Below the pieces are notes generated by a model. It searched no databases. It worked only from the letters and a program-made list of their open reading frames with translations, and was not told the origin of the DNA. DNA of 64,000 nt from Mycobacterium scrofulaceum (GTDB lineage: Bacteria; Actinomycetota; Actinomycetes; Mycobacteriales; Mycobacteriaceae): NCBI RefSeq assembly GCF_001667885.1, contig NZ_LZJW01000060.1, positions 62,001-126,000 on the forward strand, read 5' to 3'. The first letter of the stretch is position 1. Each line of letters starts with the position of its first letter. The position numbers and the translations under genes were made by a program. This document shows positions 8,915 to 17,130 of this stretch, one piece after another.

Positions 8915-10239
8915 AGCGCGTTACCTCCGGGCACGCGGGAGCTCTGGTCGGGGATCTCGCGGACGGGACGGGGCGCGGGCTCTCGCCGACGCCAATCCTC
9001 GGGGATGGTTGCCTCGAGCACGTCGTCGACGGTGACCACCCCGAGCACGCGGTCCTGATCGTCCACCACCGGGATGGAGTAGAGGTTGAAGTCGGCCATC
9101 AACAGCGCCACATCGGTCAGGTCGGCATCGGCCGTAACCCGCACCGGGTCGGAATCCATCAGTCGCGCAAGGGTTTCGGCGGCCGGGGCCTGCAACAGCG
9201 TGATCACGGAGACGACGCCGTCGAGCCGTTTCTCCTCGTCGACCACATGCACTTTGATCAGCGCCTCGGGTTGGATGGTGCTGGCGGAGGCGATCAGGGC
9301 CAGGGCTTCGGCCGCCGTCGTGGTTGCCGCGCATGAGACGAAGTCGACGTTCATCAGCCCGCCCGCGCTCTCGGGATTGAAGCCCATCAGCGTGATGACC
9401 TTGGTGCGCTGCGGGGCCGGCATCAGCTCCAGCACGCGCCGGCGCCGCGACTGGCGCAGGTCCGCGATCGCGTCGGCGGCGTCGTCGGCACGCATCCGGC
9501 CCAGCAGCGCAGCGACCTCGTTGTCGGGCATGCCGTCGAGGAGTCGGCTGGCTTTTTCGGGCTCCAGCTCTTCGAACACGTCGGCTTCCAGTTCAGGGTC
9601 GCTGCGCACCCGGTCGAGGATCTCGCCGCCCTCGGCCTTGTCCGCCTCCTCGAGAAGGTCGGCGATCTCGGCGGCTTTGAATTCGCCGAAACGATCCGAC
9701 AGGCGCCGCACGGCATCCGAGCGAGCGTCGCCGATCAGCGGCTCGAACGCCTTCCAATCGCGGGCCGCGTGTCCGCCCGACTGCTTGATCAGCCCGAACA
9801 GCCGCGGTGGCCGTCGGGTGTCCACGCGCGTGAGCATCCATCCGGCGCCGGTGTATTCCAGCTCCACGTCGTAGGCCCGGATCAGCTCGACGTTGGCCAC
9901 GTCGATCAGCCGGTGGCCCAACACGTCGGCGCGCAACAGCACCTCACCTTCGCGGCGTTCGAAGCCGCGAAGGTCAACCTTGTTCTTGGTCAACAGGACT
10001 CGGTCCGCGGCGTACTCGTCGATCGATTTGTCGCCGATGAACACCCGCCGCCCGCCGACCCCGGCCACGATCCCGGTGACGAGGGGATATTCGTCGGCGC
10101 CCTGAAGCCGCACGATCACGTCCTCGACACGGCCCACCGTTTCCCCGGCGCGGGCCAGCACCGGCGCACGCAGCAGCTGCGAGAGGTGAATCACCGGCCG
10201 CTCTCCGCCGCGTTCCGCCGCCTTCTGCGATGCGCTCAT
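8911..10239 (-). CDS. PRC-barrel/MgtE N-domain/CBS protein lacking the MgtE channel
   Basis: The 442-residue soluble protein has three parts. A PRC-barrel-like N-terminus spans about residues 18-100. An MgtE_N superhelical domain follows (about 165-285, acidic, with EEADKAEGGEILDRV and LEPEKASRLLDGMPDNE). A CBS pair covers about 290-415 (DPVRVTADADLTDVALLM; LYSIPVVDDQDRVLGVVTVDDVLE). In true MgtE these cytosolic modules sense Mg2+ and gate a five-helix membrane pore, but no membrane segments are present here. The gene is translationally coupled (4-bp overlap) to the Nramp-related transporter, so I infer that it is that transporter's Mg2+ sensor or gating subunit. The 204 bp upstream shows no recognisable Mg2+ riboswitch. 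Confidence 0.85.
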   Translation of the reverse strand: MSASQKAAERGGERPVIHLSQLLRAPVLARAGETVGRVEDVIVRLQGADEYPLVTGIVAGVGGRRVFIGDKSIDEYAADRVLLTKNKVDLRGFERREGEVLLRADVLGHRLIDVANVELIRAYDVELEYTGAGWMLTRVDTRRPPRLFGLIKQSGGHAARDWKAFEPLIGDARSDAVRRLSDRFGEFKAAEIADLLEEADKAEGGEILDRVRSDPELEADVFEELEPEKASRLLDGMPDNEVAALLGRMRADDAADAIADLRQSRRRRVLELMPAPQRTKVITLMGFNPESAGGLMNVDFVSCAATTTAAEALALIASASTIQPEALIKVHVVDEEKRLDGVVSVITLLQAPAAETLARLMDSDPVRVTADADLTDVALLMADFNLYSIPVVDDQDRVLGVVTVDDVLEATIPEDWRRREPAPRPVREIPDQSSRVPGGNAL

Positions 10240-10443
10240 TCGTTCCTCCTCGACACCCCGCCACCGACCCTTCGAGCAGACTGCACGAACCGTGTCGCGA
10301 CGTCGCGTGCAGCTACGGCTTACCGCCCGGATCGGTGGTGGCGCAAGTGTCGTCGCTTGACCGGGGTCGGCCGCAAGATCGTACGCCGGGGGCGCGGCGA
10401 GCAGCTACCGCCGACAGGTGAACGGCGGGCGGCCAGTGAGGTC

Positions 10444-11193
10444 TTATTGCTTGCCGATCTTCCCGGCGATTTGATTGGCGATGCGCACGCCGAGGTCGCC
10501 CGCGTCCTTGCGGCACGCGTCGACGTCGACGACGACGTTGCTGCGCACGGTCAACGCCCGCTGACAGGGGATGCTCACGTTCACGCCGTTTCGGCTCAAG
10601 GTCAGGGTTACGGTTGTGCTCAGCATCCCGTTGGTGTTCGTGACCGGTCCGACCTTCCACTGAAGTTCGGGATGGGTCCCGTCGGCGGGCACGGTGTCCA
10701 AACGGTTGGCGCAGGCGGGCCATTGCTGGGACGAGGTGGTGAAAAACGCGTTCGCTTGGTCGGGCGCGGGGAACAACACCACAAACTGATACACGTCAGG
10801 GCTTTCCAGGTCGTCCGCTCCCGGGGGAGTGGGCGCAAGGTCGTGATAGCCGTAAACCGCCGTGTACCCGCTGTCCGCATAAACGGGTGTCAGGGCCGCG
10901 TGGAGGGCGTACTTGCATTCGGGGGGAAGCGTGTAGTCGGTGCGCCTGGCTGTGTCTTCTTCCAGCGCGGTCTTGGGTGGGTCGCTGGTTGTGCCCGTGA
11001 CCCCGAGCACCGAGTCGATATCGCTGGGGCTGAGCATGAGGTCGGGCAGCTGGGCCTTTTCCAGCGGAGTCTTCGACGCAGCCGTGGTGCTGCTCGTGCT
11101 CGACGACGAGGCGGCACCCCCGTCATCGTGGCTGCAGCCCGCGAGCAGTATCCCGGCGGCGGCGATGACGACTGAAGCTGTCAGCTGGCGCAT
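10444..11193 (-). CDS. PknH-type sensor-domain lipoprotein
   Basis: The 249-residue lipoprotein has a signal peptide ending in lipobox LLAGC (Cys about 20), a Ser/Thr-rich linker (about 28-43), and a domain from about 45 to the end that resembles the extracellular C-terminal domain of the kinase PknH. Landmarks are LPDLMLSPSDIDSVLG, QWPACANR, and near the end a further Cys-bearing pair (SIPCQRAL, VDACRKDAGDLG). Mycobacteria carry many free-standing copies of this sensor domain as lipoproteins; they are thought to bind cell-wall ligands. It would be tethered to the outer face of the plasma membrane. It is monocistronic. The ligand is unknown. Confidence 0.82.
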   Translation of the reverse strand: MRQLTASVVIAAAGILLAGCSHDDGGAASSSSTSSTTAASKTPLEKAQLPDLMLSPSDIDSVLGVTGTTSDPPKTALEEDTARRTDYTLPPECKYALHAALTPVYADSGYTAVYGYHDLAPTPPGADDLESPDVYQFVVLFPAPDQANAFFTTSSQQWPACANRLDTVPADGTHPELQWKVGPVTNTNGMLSTTVTLTLSRNGVNVSIPCQRALTVRSNVVVDVDACRKDAGDLGVRIANQIAGKIGKQ

Positions 11194-11329
11194 GTCGAGT
11201 GCCTTTCCTGCCTGGGCAAGCGTTTTCGCGCACCCCCAGCGCGTCCCCTATTCAGATGTTGCTCCGATGCAGCGTACGTCAGCGGCCGGGCGTCGCGAGC
11301 CGGTTCGGGTTACGCGATATGTTCGCGGC

Positions 11330-11704
11330 GTGACCGCAGTCGACTTCACCTCGGTAGCGCCGATCGTCCCGGTACGAAATCTCGATGTCGCCCTGGATCG
11401 CTATCGACGACTCGGCTTTGCTGCACGCGCCTACGACGGGCCGGATCGCTACGGGTTCGTCGACCGCGGATCCGTATCCATGCATCTCACCGAATGGGAC
11501 GAGCACGACCCGTTGCGAACCGCCGCAAGCGTGTATCTCTACGTCAGCGACGCCGATGCCCTCTATGCGGAGTGGGCGGCACTGGACGACCTCGAGGGTC
11601 GCCTGGTCCCACCGCAGGACACTGCATACGGTCTGCGCGAATTCGCCTATGTCGATCCCGACGGCACGGCGCACCGGGTCGGTTCACCCACCCGATCCGC
11701 CTGA
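11330..11704 (+). CDS. VOC/glyoxalase-bleomycin resistance-like protein
   Basis: The product is 124 residues from GTG 11330. The frame is open upstream but that part is antisense to the lipoprotein gene, so it is rejected. The fold is a compact VOC babab pair: APIVPVRNLDVALDRYRRLGF, YGFVDRGSVSMHLTEW, VYLYVSDADALY, and FAYVDPDGTAHRVG, which carries the usual C-terminal acidic/DPDG signature. Closest in style to bleomycin-binding resistance proteins, but VOC proteins also include isomerases and dioxygenases. The 3' end overlaps the convergent DMT transporter gene by about 20 bp. Confidence 0.75.
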   Translation: MTAVDFTSVAPIVPVRNLDVALDRYRRLGFAARAYDGPDRYGFVDRGSVSMHLTEWDEHDPLRTAASVYLYVSDADALYAEWAALDDLEGRLVPPQDTAYGLREFAYVDPDGTAHRVGSPTRSA

Positions 11705-12583
11705 CACCGCCGGCTTTTCGTCGCCCGGCGGGGCGCCGGCGGCCTGGCTGTGGGCCAGCGCCACCGTCGCCGCCGCCATCGCCGCCACCGACAGGGCGAG
11801 TGTCACCAGGCCGATGTCGTTGGTGCGCAGCGTCTCCCCGAGCACGGTGATGCCGAGCACCGATCCGACGACGGGCTCGGCGACGGTCACGGCCGGAAGC
11901 GACGCGGTGAGCGCCCCGGCCCGAAACGCGGACTGCTCCCAGGCCGTCGCCGCGATGGCCACCACCACCCACACGTACAACTCGGGCAGGCGCAGCAGGG
12001 CGGGAATGCCACGGTCGAGCTGGTCGACCACTCCCTTCGTCAGCACCGAAAACAATCCCCACAGCGAGCCCGACATCAGACCCAGCAGCATCGCGCCGAC
12101 CGCGCCGGGAAACAGGCGCGCACCGATCACGCACAAGATCAGCGCCGGACCCATGACCAACGCCACAATGGTCCAGGTATGCACAGACCCTCGCGGCGTG
12201 CCCTCCTGAGGATCGCCGACCGTCACCACCACCGCGACCGCCGCCGCCAGCAACACGGCCCAAATGCCTTGCCACGGCGTGATTCTCCGATGGTTCACCC
12301 GGGCACTGATCAGCAACGCGAACAGCAGGGATGTCACCAACAACGCCTGCACCAGCACCACCGAACCCAGGGCCAGCGCCGCGGCCTGCAACCCGAAACC
12401 GGCGGCGGCCACCAAGCTGCCCGTCCACCATTGGCGGTCGCGCAGCAGCTGGCGGAACAGGGCCGCGGTGCCAACAGGCTGGTCGGTGACCTGTTGGGCG
12501 GATCGCTGCTGGATGACGTCTCCGATACCGACCATCAGGGCGGCCGCGATCGCGAGGATCGCCGCGATATCCGTCTTGCCCAA
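11684..12583 (-). CDS. DMT/EamA-like transporter
   Basis: The 299-residue protein has about nine to ten hydrophobic helices arranged as two EamA-like halves (IAAILAIAAALMVGIGDVIQQRSAQ; LVQALLVTSLLFALLISARVNHRRI; then AVTVAEPVVGSVLGITVLGETLR, the typical second-half motif). It is probably an exporter of small metabolites or drugs. I place the start at TTG 12583 because a consensus AGGAGG lies only five bases upstream on the minus strand. The upstream ATG at 12640 would add a hydrophilic tail and overlap the divergent promoter. The C-terminus is Gly/Pro-rich and cytosolic or periplasmic. The substrate is not inferable. Confidence 0.75.
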   Translation of the reverse strand: MGKTDIAAILAIAAALMVGIGDVIQQRSAQQVTDQPVGTAALFRQLLRDRQWWTGSLVAAAGFGLQAAALALGSVVLVQALLVTSLLFALLISARVNHRRITPWQGIWAVLLAAAVAVVVTVGDPQEGTPRGSVHTWTIVALVMGPALILCVIGARLFPGAVGAMLLGLMSGSLWGLFSVLTKGVVDQLDRGIPALLRLPELYVWVVVAIAATAWEQSAFRAGALTASLPAVTVAEPVVGSVLGITVLGETLRTNDIGLVTLALSVAAMAAATVALAHSQAAGAPPGDEKPAVSGGSGG

Positions 12584-12588
12584 GCGGA

Positions 12589-12594
12589 CCTCCT
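12589..12594 (-). promoter_or_regulatory. consensus Shine-Dalgarno fixing a TTG start
   Basis: On the minus strand AGGAGG ends five bases before TTG at 12583. This decides the start of the DMT transporter gene in favour of TTG over the in-frame ATG at 12640. Confidence 0.7.
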
Positions 12595-12663
12595 GTGTAA
12601 CCGGCGTTGCGACCCTAGACTTCTGGACGGTACGCGACACGGTGCTTCGAGGGGATCCACGCC

Positions 12664-13251
12664 ATGGACGACACGAACTCCCGGATCGGCGTGCTGGCCA
12701 CCGAGGCGATCGATCTGCTCGTCGACGCCGTCGACCAGATTGCCTCCGAGCGCTGGGACCAGCCGTCCAACCTGGAGGGCTGGAGTTTGCGCGAGCTGGT
12801 CGGCCACGTCACGGGCAGCGCCGCGAAGGTGGTGACCCTCGTCGAAGACGGCGAGCTGTGGGACCGTCCGTCGCAGCCTTCCGACTGGGTATGCGACGAC
12901 CCGGCGGCGCGGCTTCGTGAGTTCGCAACGCGGCTGAAGGCCGCCCTGCCCGGCGCCGACCTCGACGGGCCGCGGATGTCGCCCGAAGGTGAGGTCCCGT
13001 TGCGGCGCGCGCTGACGTATCCGGTTTCCGACCTGGCCATGCACGCCTGGGACATCCATCGCTCGCAAGGGCGGCTGATCGAGTTGCCCGCGAACCTGCT
13101 GGACCTGTGCCGTGGGCTGGTGGAGTCGCTGCCGGAGCACCTGTTGCGGCGCCCGGGCGGCTTCGGGCCGGCCCAACCCGCCCCGGATGATTCGACGCCG
13201 ACCGCGCGGCTCATGGCTTACCTGGGCCGCTCGGTCGACGTCAGCCCCTGA
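12664..13251 (+). CDS. mycothiol-dependent maleylpyruvate isomerase-family (DinB-like) protein
   Basis: The 195-residue protein matches the TIGR03086/MDMPI pattern: an N-terminal helix pair with NLEGWSLRELVGHVTG (about 36-51), where His48 is the expected first metal ligand, and a later LAMHAWDIHRSQG (about 123-135) that supplies His ligands. Members bind a divalent metal and are thought to use mycothiol in detoxification or isomerisation. It is divergent from the DMT transporter across 80 bp and is followed by a palindromic repeat. It is a second, distinct DinB-like paralogue in this window (compare 2404-3024). Confidence 0.8.
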   Translation: MDDTNSRIGVLATEAIDLLVDAVDQIASERWDQPSNLEGWSLRELVGHVTGSAAKVVTLVEDGELWDRPSQPSDWVCDDPAARLREFATRLKAALPGADLDGPRMSPEGEVPLRRALTYPVSDLAMHAWDIHRSQGRLIELPANLLDLCRGLVESLPEHLLRRPGGFGPAQPAPDDSTPTARLMAYLGRSVDVSP

Positions 13252-13309
13252 GTTCGCTTGCGGCACAGGCATTTCACAGGGGGAACACCAGCACCCGCGC
13301 CGGAAGGCA

Positions 13310-13402
13310 CTCGGGTTGCCCGCCTCTCAGCGACAAACGTCGGTGGCGAAGCGGCCACCTAGCCCGACGAGCGGATTGTCGCTGAGAGGCGGGCACTCCG
13401 AG
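13310..13402. repeat. dispersed palindromic element, copy A
   Basis: A perfect 19-bp inverted repeat has arms GCCCGCCTCTCAGCGACAA (13318-13336) and its complement at 13376-13394. With two mismatches the arms extend to 13310-13336 and 13376-13402. The loop is about 39 bp. A closely related element occurs at 55815-55884. It lies between the maleylpyruvate isomerase-like gene and the convergent DoxX gene, so it could also end transcription in both directions. Confidence 0.8.
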
Positions 13403-13445
13403 CATCCCCGGCGGGCTGTGGCGCATGTGACGACCGCGCCGGGCC

Positions 13446-13838
13446 TCAGCTATTGCGGCTGATCTTGAGCGCGGCGGCGATCATGGGGATCTGCAGCGGC
13501 AGCCGGGCGAGGGCGGCGATCCGCATCGGCCAGGGCTTGTTCCACCACAACCGGCACATGTTGATGTTGGCCGGGAACACCCCGACGAACAACACCGCCG
13601 CGGCGAGCGCGGCCAGTCGCCGGGTGCGTCGTGGCAGCAGCGCCGCCCCGACGCCCACCTCGGCCACGCCAGACGCGTAGGTGTAGAACCGGGCGCTTCC
13701 CGGCAGCTCGGCGGGGACGATCGTGTCGAACGGCTTCGGGGCCAGGAAGTGCAACGTCCCCACGCCCAGGAGCATCGCCGCGACTCGATACGCGGTCAGC
13801 TCGGTGGTGTCACGCACGGCGACTGATCTGGTTGTCAT
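13446..13838 (-). CDS. DoxX-like membrane protein
   Basis: The 130-residue product from ATG 13838 has four hydrophobic segments (AMLLGVGTLHFL, FYTYASGVAEVGVGAALL, LAALAAAVLFVGVFPANINM, and LPLQIPMIAAALKI near the C-terminus) with Arg-rich loops, typical of DoxX/DoxD-like small membrane proteins. In mycobacteria some DoxX proteins partner with redox enzymes at the membrane. The gene starts 17 bp after the alcohol dehydrogenase stop and is probably co-transcribed with it. A longer upstream reading is an antisense artefact of the dehydrogenase. Confidence 0.75.
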   Translation of the reverse strand: MTTRSVAVRDTTELTAYRVAAMLLGVGTLHFLAPKPFDTIVPAELPGSARFYTYASGVAEVGVGAALLPRRTRRLAALAAAVLFVGVFPANINMCRLWWNKPWPMRIAALARLPLQIPMIAAALKISRNS

Positions 13839-13855
13839 CGGCCCATTGTGTCCTG

Positions 13856-14986
13856 TCACGCGCGGTCGGCGTCGGTGTAGCGGATGATGCCGCGGACGTT
13901 GCGGCCCTCCAGCATGTCGCGGTAGCCGTCGTTGATCTGCTCGAGTGTGTACTCGCGGGTGACCATGTCGTCGAGGTTGATCTGCCCCAGCTTGTACAGC
14001 TCGAGGATGGCGGGAAGGTCGTGTTGCGGGTTCCCGCCACCGAACAGGCTGCCGCGCAAGCTTTTCTGCAGCAGGGTTAGGCCCGCCAGGTTGAGGATGA
14101 CGTCGGTGGCCATCACGTTGCCCATCGCCGTCAACACACAGGTCCCGCCTTTGGCCGTCAATCCCAGCCATGCCTCGACCTCGGCGCCGTCACAGTGGCC
14201 GACGGTGACGATCACCTTGCGGCACATCGCTCCCCACGTGGCTTCGGCGATGGCGCCGGCGGCGCTGGCCACGTCCGCGAAAGCCTCGGTCGCGCCGAAT
14301 TTCAGCGCTCGCTCGCGTTCCGATTCGAACGGATCGACCGCGAAGATGCGGCGGGCGCCGGCCAGCCGGGCGCCCTGAATCGCGGCGACACCCACCCCGC
14401 CGACGCCGACGACCGCGACGTCGTCGCCGGGCCCCACGGCCGCGCTGTGTACCGCCGACCCGTACCCGCTCGTCACACCGCAACCCACCAGACAGGCCAC
14501 GTCGAACGGGATGCCCGGATCCACCTTGACCACCGACGTCTGGTGGACCACCACATAGGGCGCGAACGTTCCCAGCAGCGACATCGGAATGACATCGCGT
14601 CCGCCTGCCGTCACCCGGAACGAACCGTCGCTGACCGATGCGCCCGACAGCAGTCCCATGCCCAGGTCACACAGGTTGCGCAGCCCGACCTGGCACGGCG
14701 TGCATTTACCGCACGAGGGGATGAACGACATGATCACGTGATCGCCCACGGCGAGGTTGTCGACGCCCTCGCCGACCTCGGTGATGATCCCGGCGCCCTC
14801 GTGGCCGCCCAGCACGGGATAACTCGGAATCGGAAAGTCGCCGGTCATCAGGTGATGGTCGGAGTGGCACAAGCCGGCGGTCTCGAGCTGCACCGTGACC
14901 TCGCCGCGGCGGGGTGCACCGATCTCGATCTCCTCCACCGACCATGGTTGGTTCAACTCCCAGACCAGAGCGCCTTTGGTTTTCAC
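13856..14986 (-). CDS. NDMA-dependent alcohol dehydrogenase
   Basis: The 376-residue zinc alcohol dehydrogenase from GTG 14986 has AGGAGA eight bases upstream. The catalytic zinc motif is GLCHSDHHL (about 38-46) with GGHEGAG (about 60-66). The structural zinc lobe SCGKCTPCQVGLRNLC (about 91-106) supplies four Cys. The Rossmann motif VGVGGVGVAA lies near residue 195. The family carries tightly bound NAD and is assayed with N,N-dimethyl-4-nitrosoaniline; the natural electron acceptor is thought to be mycofactocin. It is probably an operon with the DoxX protein downstream and divergent from the thiolase. Confidence 0.88.
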   Translation of the reverse strand: MKTKGALVWELNQPWSVEEIEIGAPRRGEVTVQLETAGLCHSDHHLMTGDFPIPSYPVLGGHEGAGIITEVGEGVDNLAVGDHVIMSFIPSCGKCTPCQVGLRNLCDLGMGLLSGASVSDGSFRVTAGGRDVIPMSLLGTFAPYVVVHQTSVVKVDPGIPFDVACLVGCGVTSGYGSAVHSAAVGPGDDVAVVGVGGVGVAAIQGARLAGARRIFAVDPFESERERALKFGATEAFADVASAAGAIAEATWGAMCRKVIVTVGHCDGAEVEAWLGLTAKGGTCVLTAMGNVMATDVILNLAGLTLLQKSLRGSLFGGGNPQHDLPAILELYKLGQINLDDMVTREYTLEQINDGYRDMLEGRNVRGIIRYTDADRA

Positions 14987-15126
14987 GGCCGGTCTCCTGT
15001 TCGTCGCCCACCTGCTCCAGGTGAACTTAGGCCATTTACTATTGCCCATACGGTATTTGTTACGATTCGCGTCATCTGCTGACATCCGCGCTGCCGACCG
15101 CAGCCAGACCGTTCGAGGTTGAAAAC

Positions 15127-16302
15127 ATGGCTACACCCGTCATTGTCGGAGCGGTGCGGACGGCGATCGGCCGTTCCTTCAAGGGCACGCTCGTCAACAC
15201 GCCGCCCGAGACGCTGATCACCACGGTGCTTCCCGAGGTGGTGCGCCGGTCCGGCATCGACCCGTCCGCCATCGACGACATCATCTTCGCCGAATCGCAT
15301 TACGGCGGAGGGGATTTGGCGAGGTATGCGGCCACCGCCACCGGGATGGAGGACATTCCGGGCCAGTCGGTGAACCGGCACTGTGCGGGCAGCCTGACCG
15401 CCATCGGCAATGCCGCCGCCCAGATCGGCTCCGGGATGGAACGCGTGCTGATCGCCGGCGGCGTGCAGTCGCTGTCCATGACGCCGCTGACCAACTGGCG
15501 GATCCCCGGCCCCGAGCTGAAGTTCGAGGAGCGCTGGATGCCGCCCACCCACGTCGAGACACCGGACGCGCCCGCCAAGGACATGTCGATCACCGTGGGC
15601 TGGAACACCGCTCAGGCGGTCGGGATCACGCGCGAGGAGATGGACGCCTGGGCGGCCCGGTCGCATCAGCGCGCCATCGCGGCGATGGACGCGGGCAAAT
15701 TCGTCGACGAGATCATCCCGCTGAAGGTCACCCAGTTCGACGGCTCGGTCACCGAGTTCTCGGTCGACGAACACCCTCGCCGGGACACCACCGTGGAGAA
15801 GCTCGCCGGGCTGAAAGTGTTGCACCCTGAGATCGAGGGATTCTCGATCACGGCGGGCAACAGCAGCGGAACCAACGACGCGGCCGCGGCCGTGGCCCTC
15901 GTCGACCGCGACTACGCCGCCGCCGAGAACCTCCACGTGATGGGCGCGGTGCGGGCATGGGCCGCCGCGGGCGTGGCGCCCAGGGACACCGGGCTGGGTG
16001 CCGTCAAGGTCATCGGCAAAGTGCTGCAGCGGGCCGGTCTGTCGGTCGACGACGTCGCGTTGTGGGAGATCAACGAGGCGTTCGCGTCCGTGCCGATCGC
16101 GGCGTGCCGGGAATACGGCATCGACGAGGAGAAGGTGAACTTCTCCGGGAGCGGCTGCAGCCTCGGTCATCCCATCGCGGCCTCCGGTGCCCGCATGGTG
16201 ACCACGCTGGTCTACGAGCTGGCCCGCCGCGGTGGCGGCATCGGCCTCGCGGCCATGTGCGCGGGCGGTGGCCAGGGCGGCGCCGTGGTGATCGAGGTCT
16301 AG
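15127..16302 (+). CDS. thiolase family acetyl-CoA acetyltransferase
   Basis: The 391-residue thiolase has nucleophilic Cys in NRHCAGSL (about Cys86), the NEAF motif in WEINEAFASVP (about 315-325), catalytic His in SGCSLGHPIAASGARM (about 340-355) and the C-terminal active-site Cys in AMCAGGGQGGA. The length is typical of FadA. It catalyses thiolytic cleavage of 3-ketoacyl-CoA or the reverse condensation. It is divergent from the NDMA-dependent dehydrogenase across a 140-bp AT-richer promoter region. The stop codon falls in the first copy of a tandem repeat (16300-16406). Confidence 0.9.
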   Translation: MATPVIVGAVRTAIGRSFKGTLVNTPPETLITTVLPEVVRRSGIDPSAIDDIIFAESHYGGGDLARYAATATGMEDIPGQSVNRHCAGSLTAIGNAAAQIGSGMERVLIAGGVQSLSMTPLTNWRIPGPELKFEERWMPPTHVETPDAPAKDMSITVGWNTAQAVGITREEMDAWAARSHQRAIAAMDAGKFVDEIIPLKVTQFDGSVTEFSVDEHPRRDTTVEKLAGLKVLHPEIEGFSITAGNSSGTNDAAAAVALVDRDYAAAENLHVMGAVRAWAAAGVAPRDTGLGAVKVIGKVLQRAGLSVDDVALWEINEAFASVPIAACREYGIDEEKVNFSGSGCSLGHPIAASGARMVTTLVYELARRGGGIGLAAMCAGGGQGGAVVIEV

Positions 16303-16406
16303 CGGCGATCGCGAGCGCGGCGAAGCCGGGCGAGGCGGGTCGCCGCCATCAGGCCTAGCGGCGATCGCGAGCGCGGCGAAGCCGGGCGAGGCGGGTCGCC
16401 GCCATC
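16300..16406. repeat. 51-bp tandem duplication after the thiolase
   Basis: Bases 16300-16350 and 16356-16406 are identical 51-bp copies with a 5-bp spacer (period 56). The first copy begins with the thiolase stop TAG. Each copy is GC-rich with internal complementarity (GCGGCGA near its start, TCGCCGC near its end), so each can form a hairpin. It lies in a convergent gap and may serve as a duplicated terminator. Confidence 0.85.
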
Positions 16407-16413
16407 GAACCCG

Positions 16414-17037
16414 CTAGTTGCAGTACGTGTAGCCGATGAATTGTGTGCCGCGCGTGTCGCCGCTCGAGTAGTTGGCGAAGTGCACCGCCGGCTGCCCGTT
16501 GTACTGGGTGTTCATTTTCTGCACGGTCGGCGGCGGAACACCTTTGGGGAAGGCCAGGATCATGTCGGCGAAAATGTTCAGGCCGACCTGACAGATGGCC
16601 TCGCGCCGCGGCGGCTGCGGATTCCATGCGTGGACGATCACCGGCTCGGTCAGCTGATACCCGGCCGCGCAATTGGGGTCGCAGACCTTGAAGACGGCCG
16701 TGCCGGTGCCGTCGGCCCCCTGCGGACCCCAGGCGCTCCACGACATGTCTTGCAGCGCAACGGCAACGCTCGCGCAGCCCAACACATTCAGCCGCTTCGG
16801 CCGCTCGACGGGCGGGACCGAAAGGTTGTAGCAGCCCGGGATCGCGAAGCTCTGCGGCGGTGCCGGCTGGGCGGTGGGTGCCTTGGCGCCCTGGTCGCCC
16901 TGATTCAGCTTCAGCACCACGAAGGTGAGGATGCCGCCCAGCGCGACCGCCGAGACGATGCCGATCACGATCAGACGCCCGCGTGGGATGCGCCCCACCC
17001 GACTCAAAAAAGGAACGTTGCCCCCGCTCACGATCAA
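16414..17037 (-). CDS. membrane-anchored extracytoplasmic hypothetical protein
   Basis: The 207-residue protein has a basic N-terminus, one membrane helix (about 21-43, LIVIGIVSAVALGGILTFVV), a Pro/Ala/Gln linker, and then an exported domain with six or more cysteines (PGCYNLSV, LGCASV, VCDPNC, AICQVG, YTYCN at the very end). The even, spaced cysteines suggest disulfides outside the cell. I do not recognise the family; the layout resembles mycobacterial conserved exported proteins. It is convergent with the thiolase and divergent from cysQ. Confidence 0.65.
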   Translation of the reverse strand: MIVSGGNVPFLSRVGRIPRGRLIVIGIVSAVALGGILTFVVLKLNQGDQGAKAPTAQPAPPQSFAIPGCYNLSVPPVERPKRLNVLGCASVAVALQDMSWSAWGPQGADGTGTAVFKVCDPNCAAGYQLTEPVIVHAWNPQPPRREAICQVGLNIFADMILAFPKGVPPPTVQKMNTQYNGQPAVHFANYSSGDTRGTQFIGYTYCN

Positions 17038-17097
17038 CAGATTACGGCCGGAACATTCTCGAGGGGTGGTGACCGTCAGGACCGAGATGGCAGGGTA

Positions 17098-17120
17098 AAG
17101 TTGGTCAACACTGCCAACTT
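17098..17120. promoter_or_regulatory. inverted repeat just upstream of cysQ
   Basis: AAGTTGG (17098-17104) and CCAACTT (17114-17120) are perfect 7-bp arms around a 9-bp centre, ending 10 bp before the cysQ ATG. It could be an operator or a 5' UTR hairpin that overlaps the ribosome site AAGGA. Confidence 0.4.
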
Positions 17121-17130
17121 AAGGATTGTG

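Noticed and set aside
10240-10443. An M-box or other Mg2+ riboswitch before the MgtE-like gene
   Set aside because: The 204 bp show no conserved riboswitch architecture that I can recognise by eye.
16300-16406. A CRISPR array
   Set aside because: Only two copies of a 51-bp unit with a 5-bp spacer, no leader and no cas genes.
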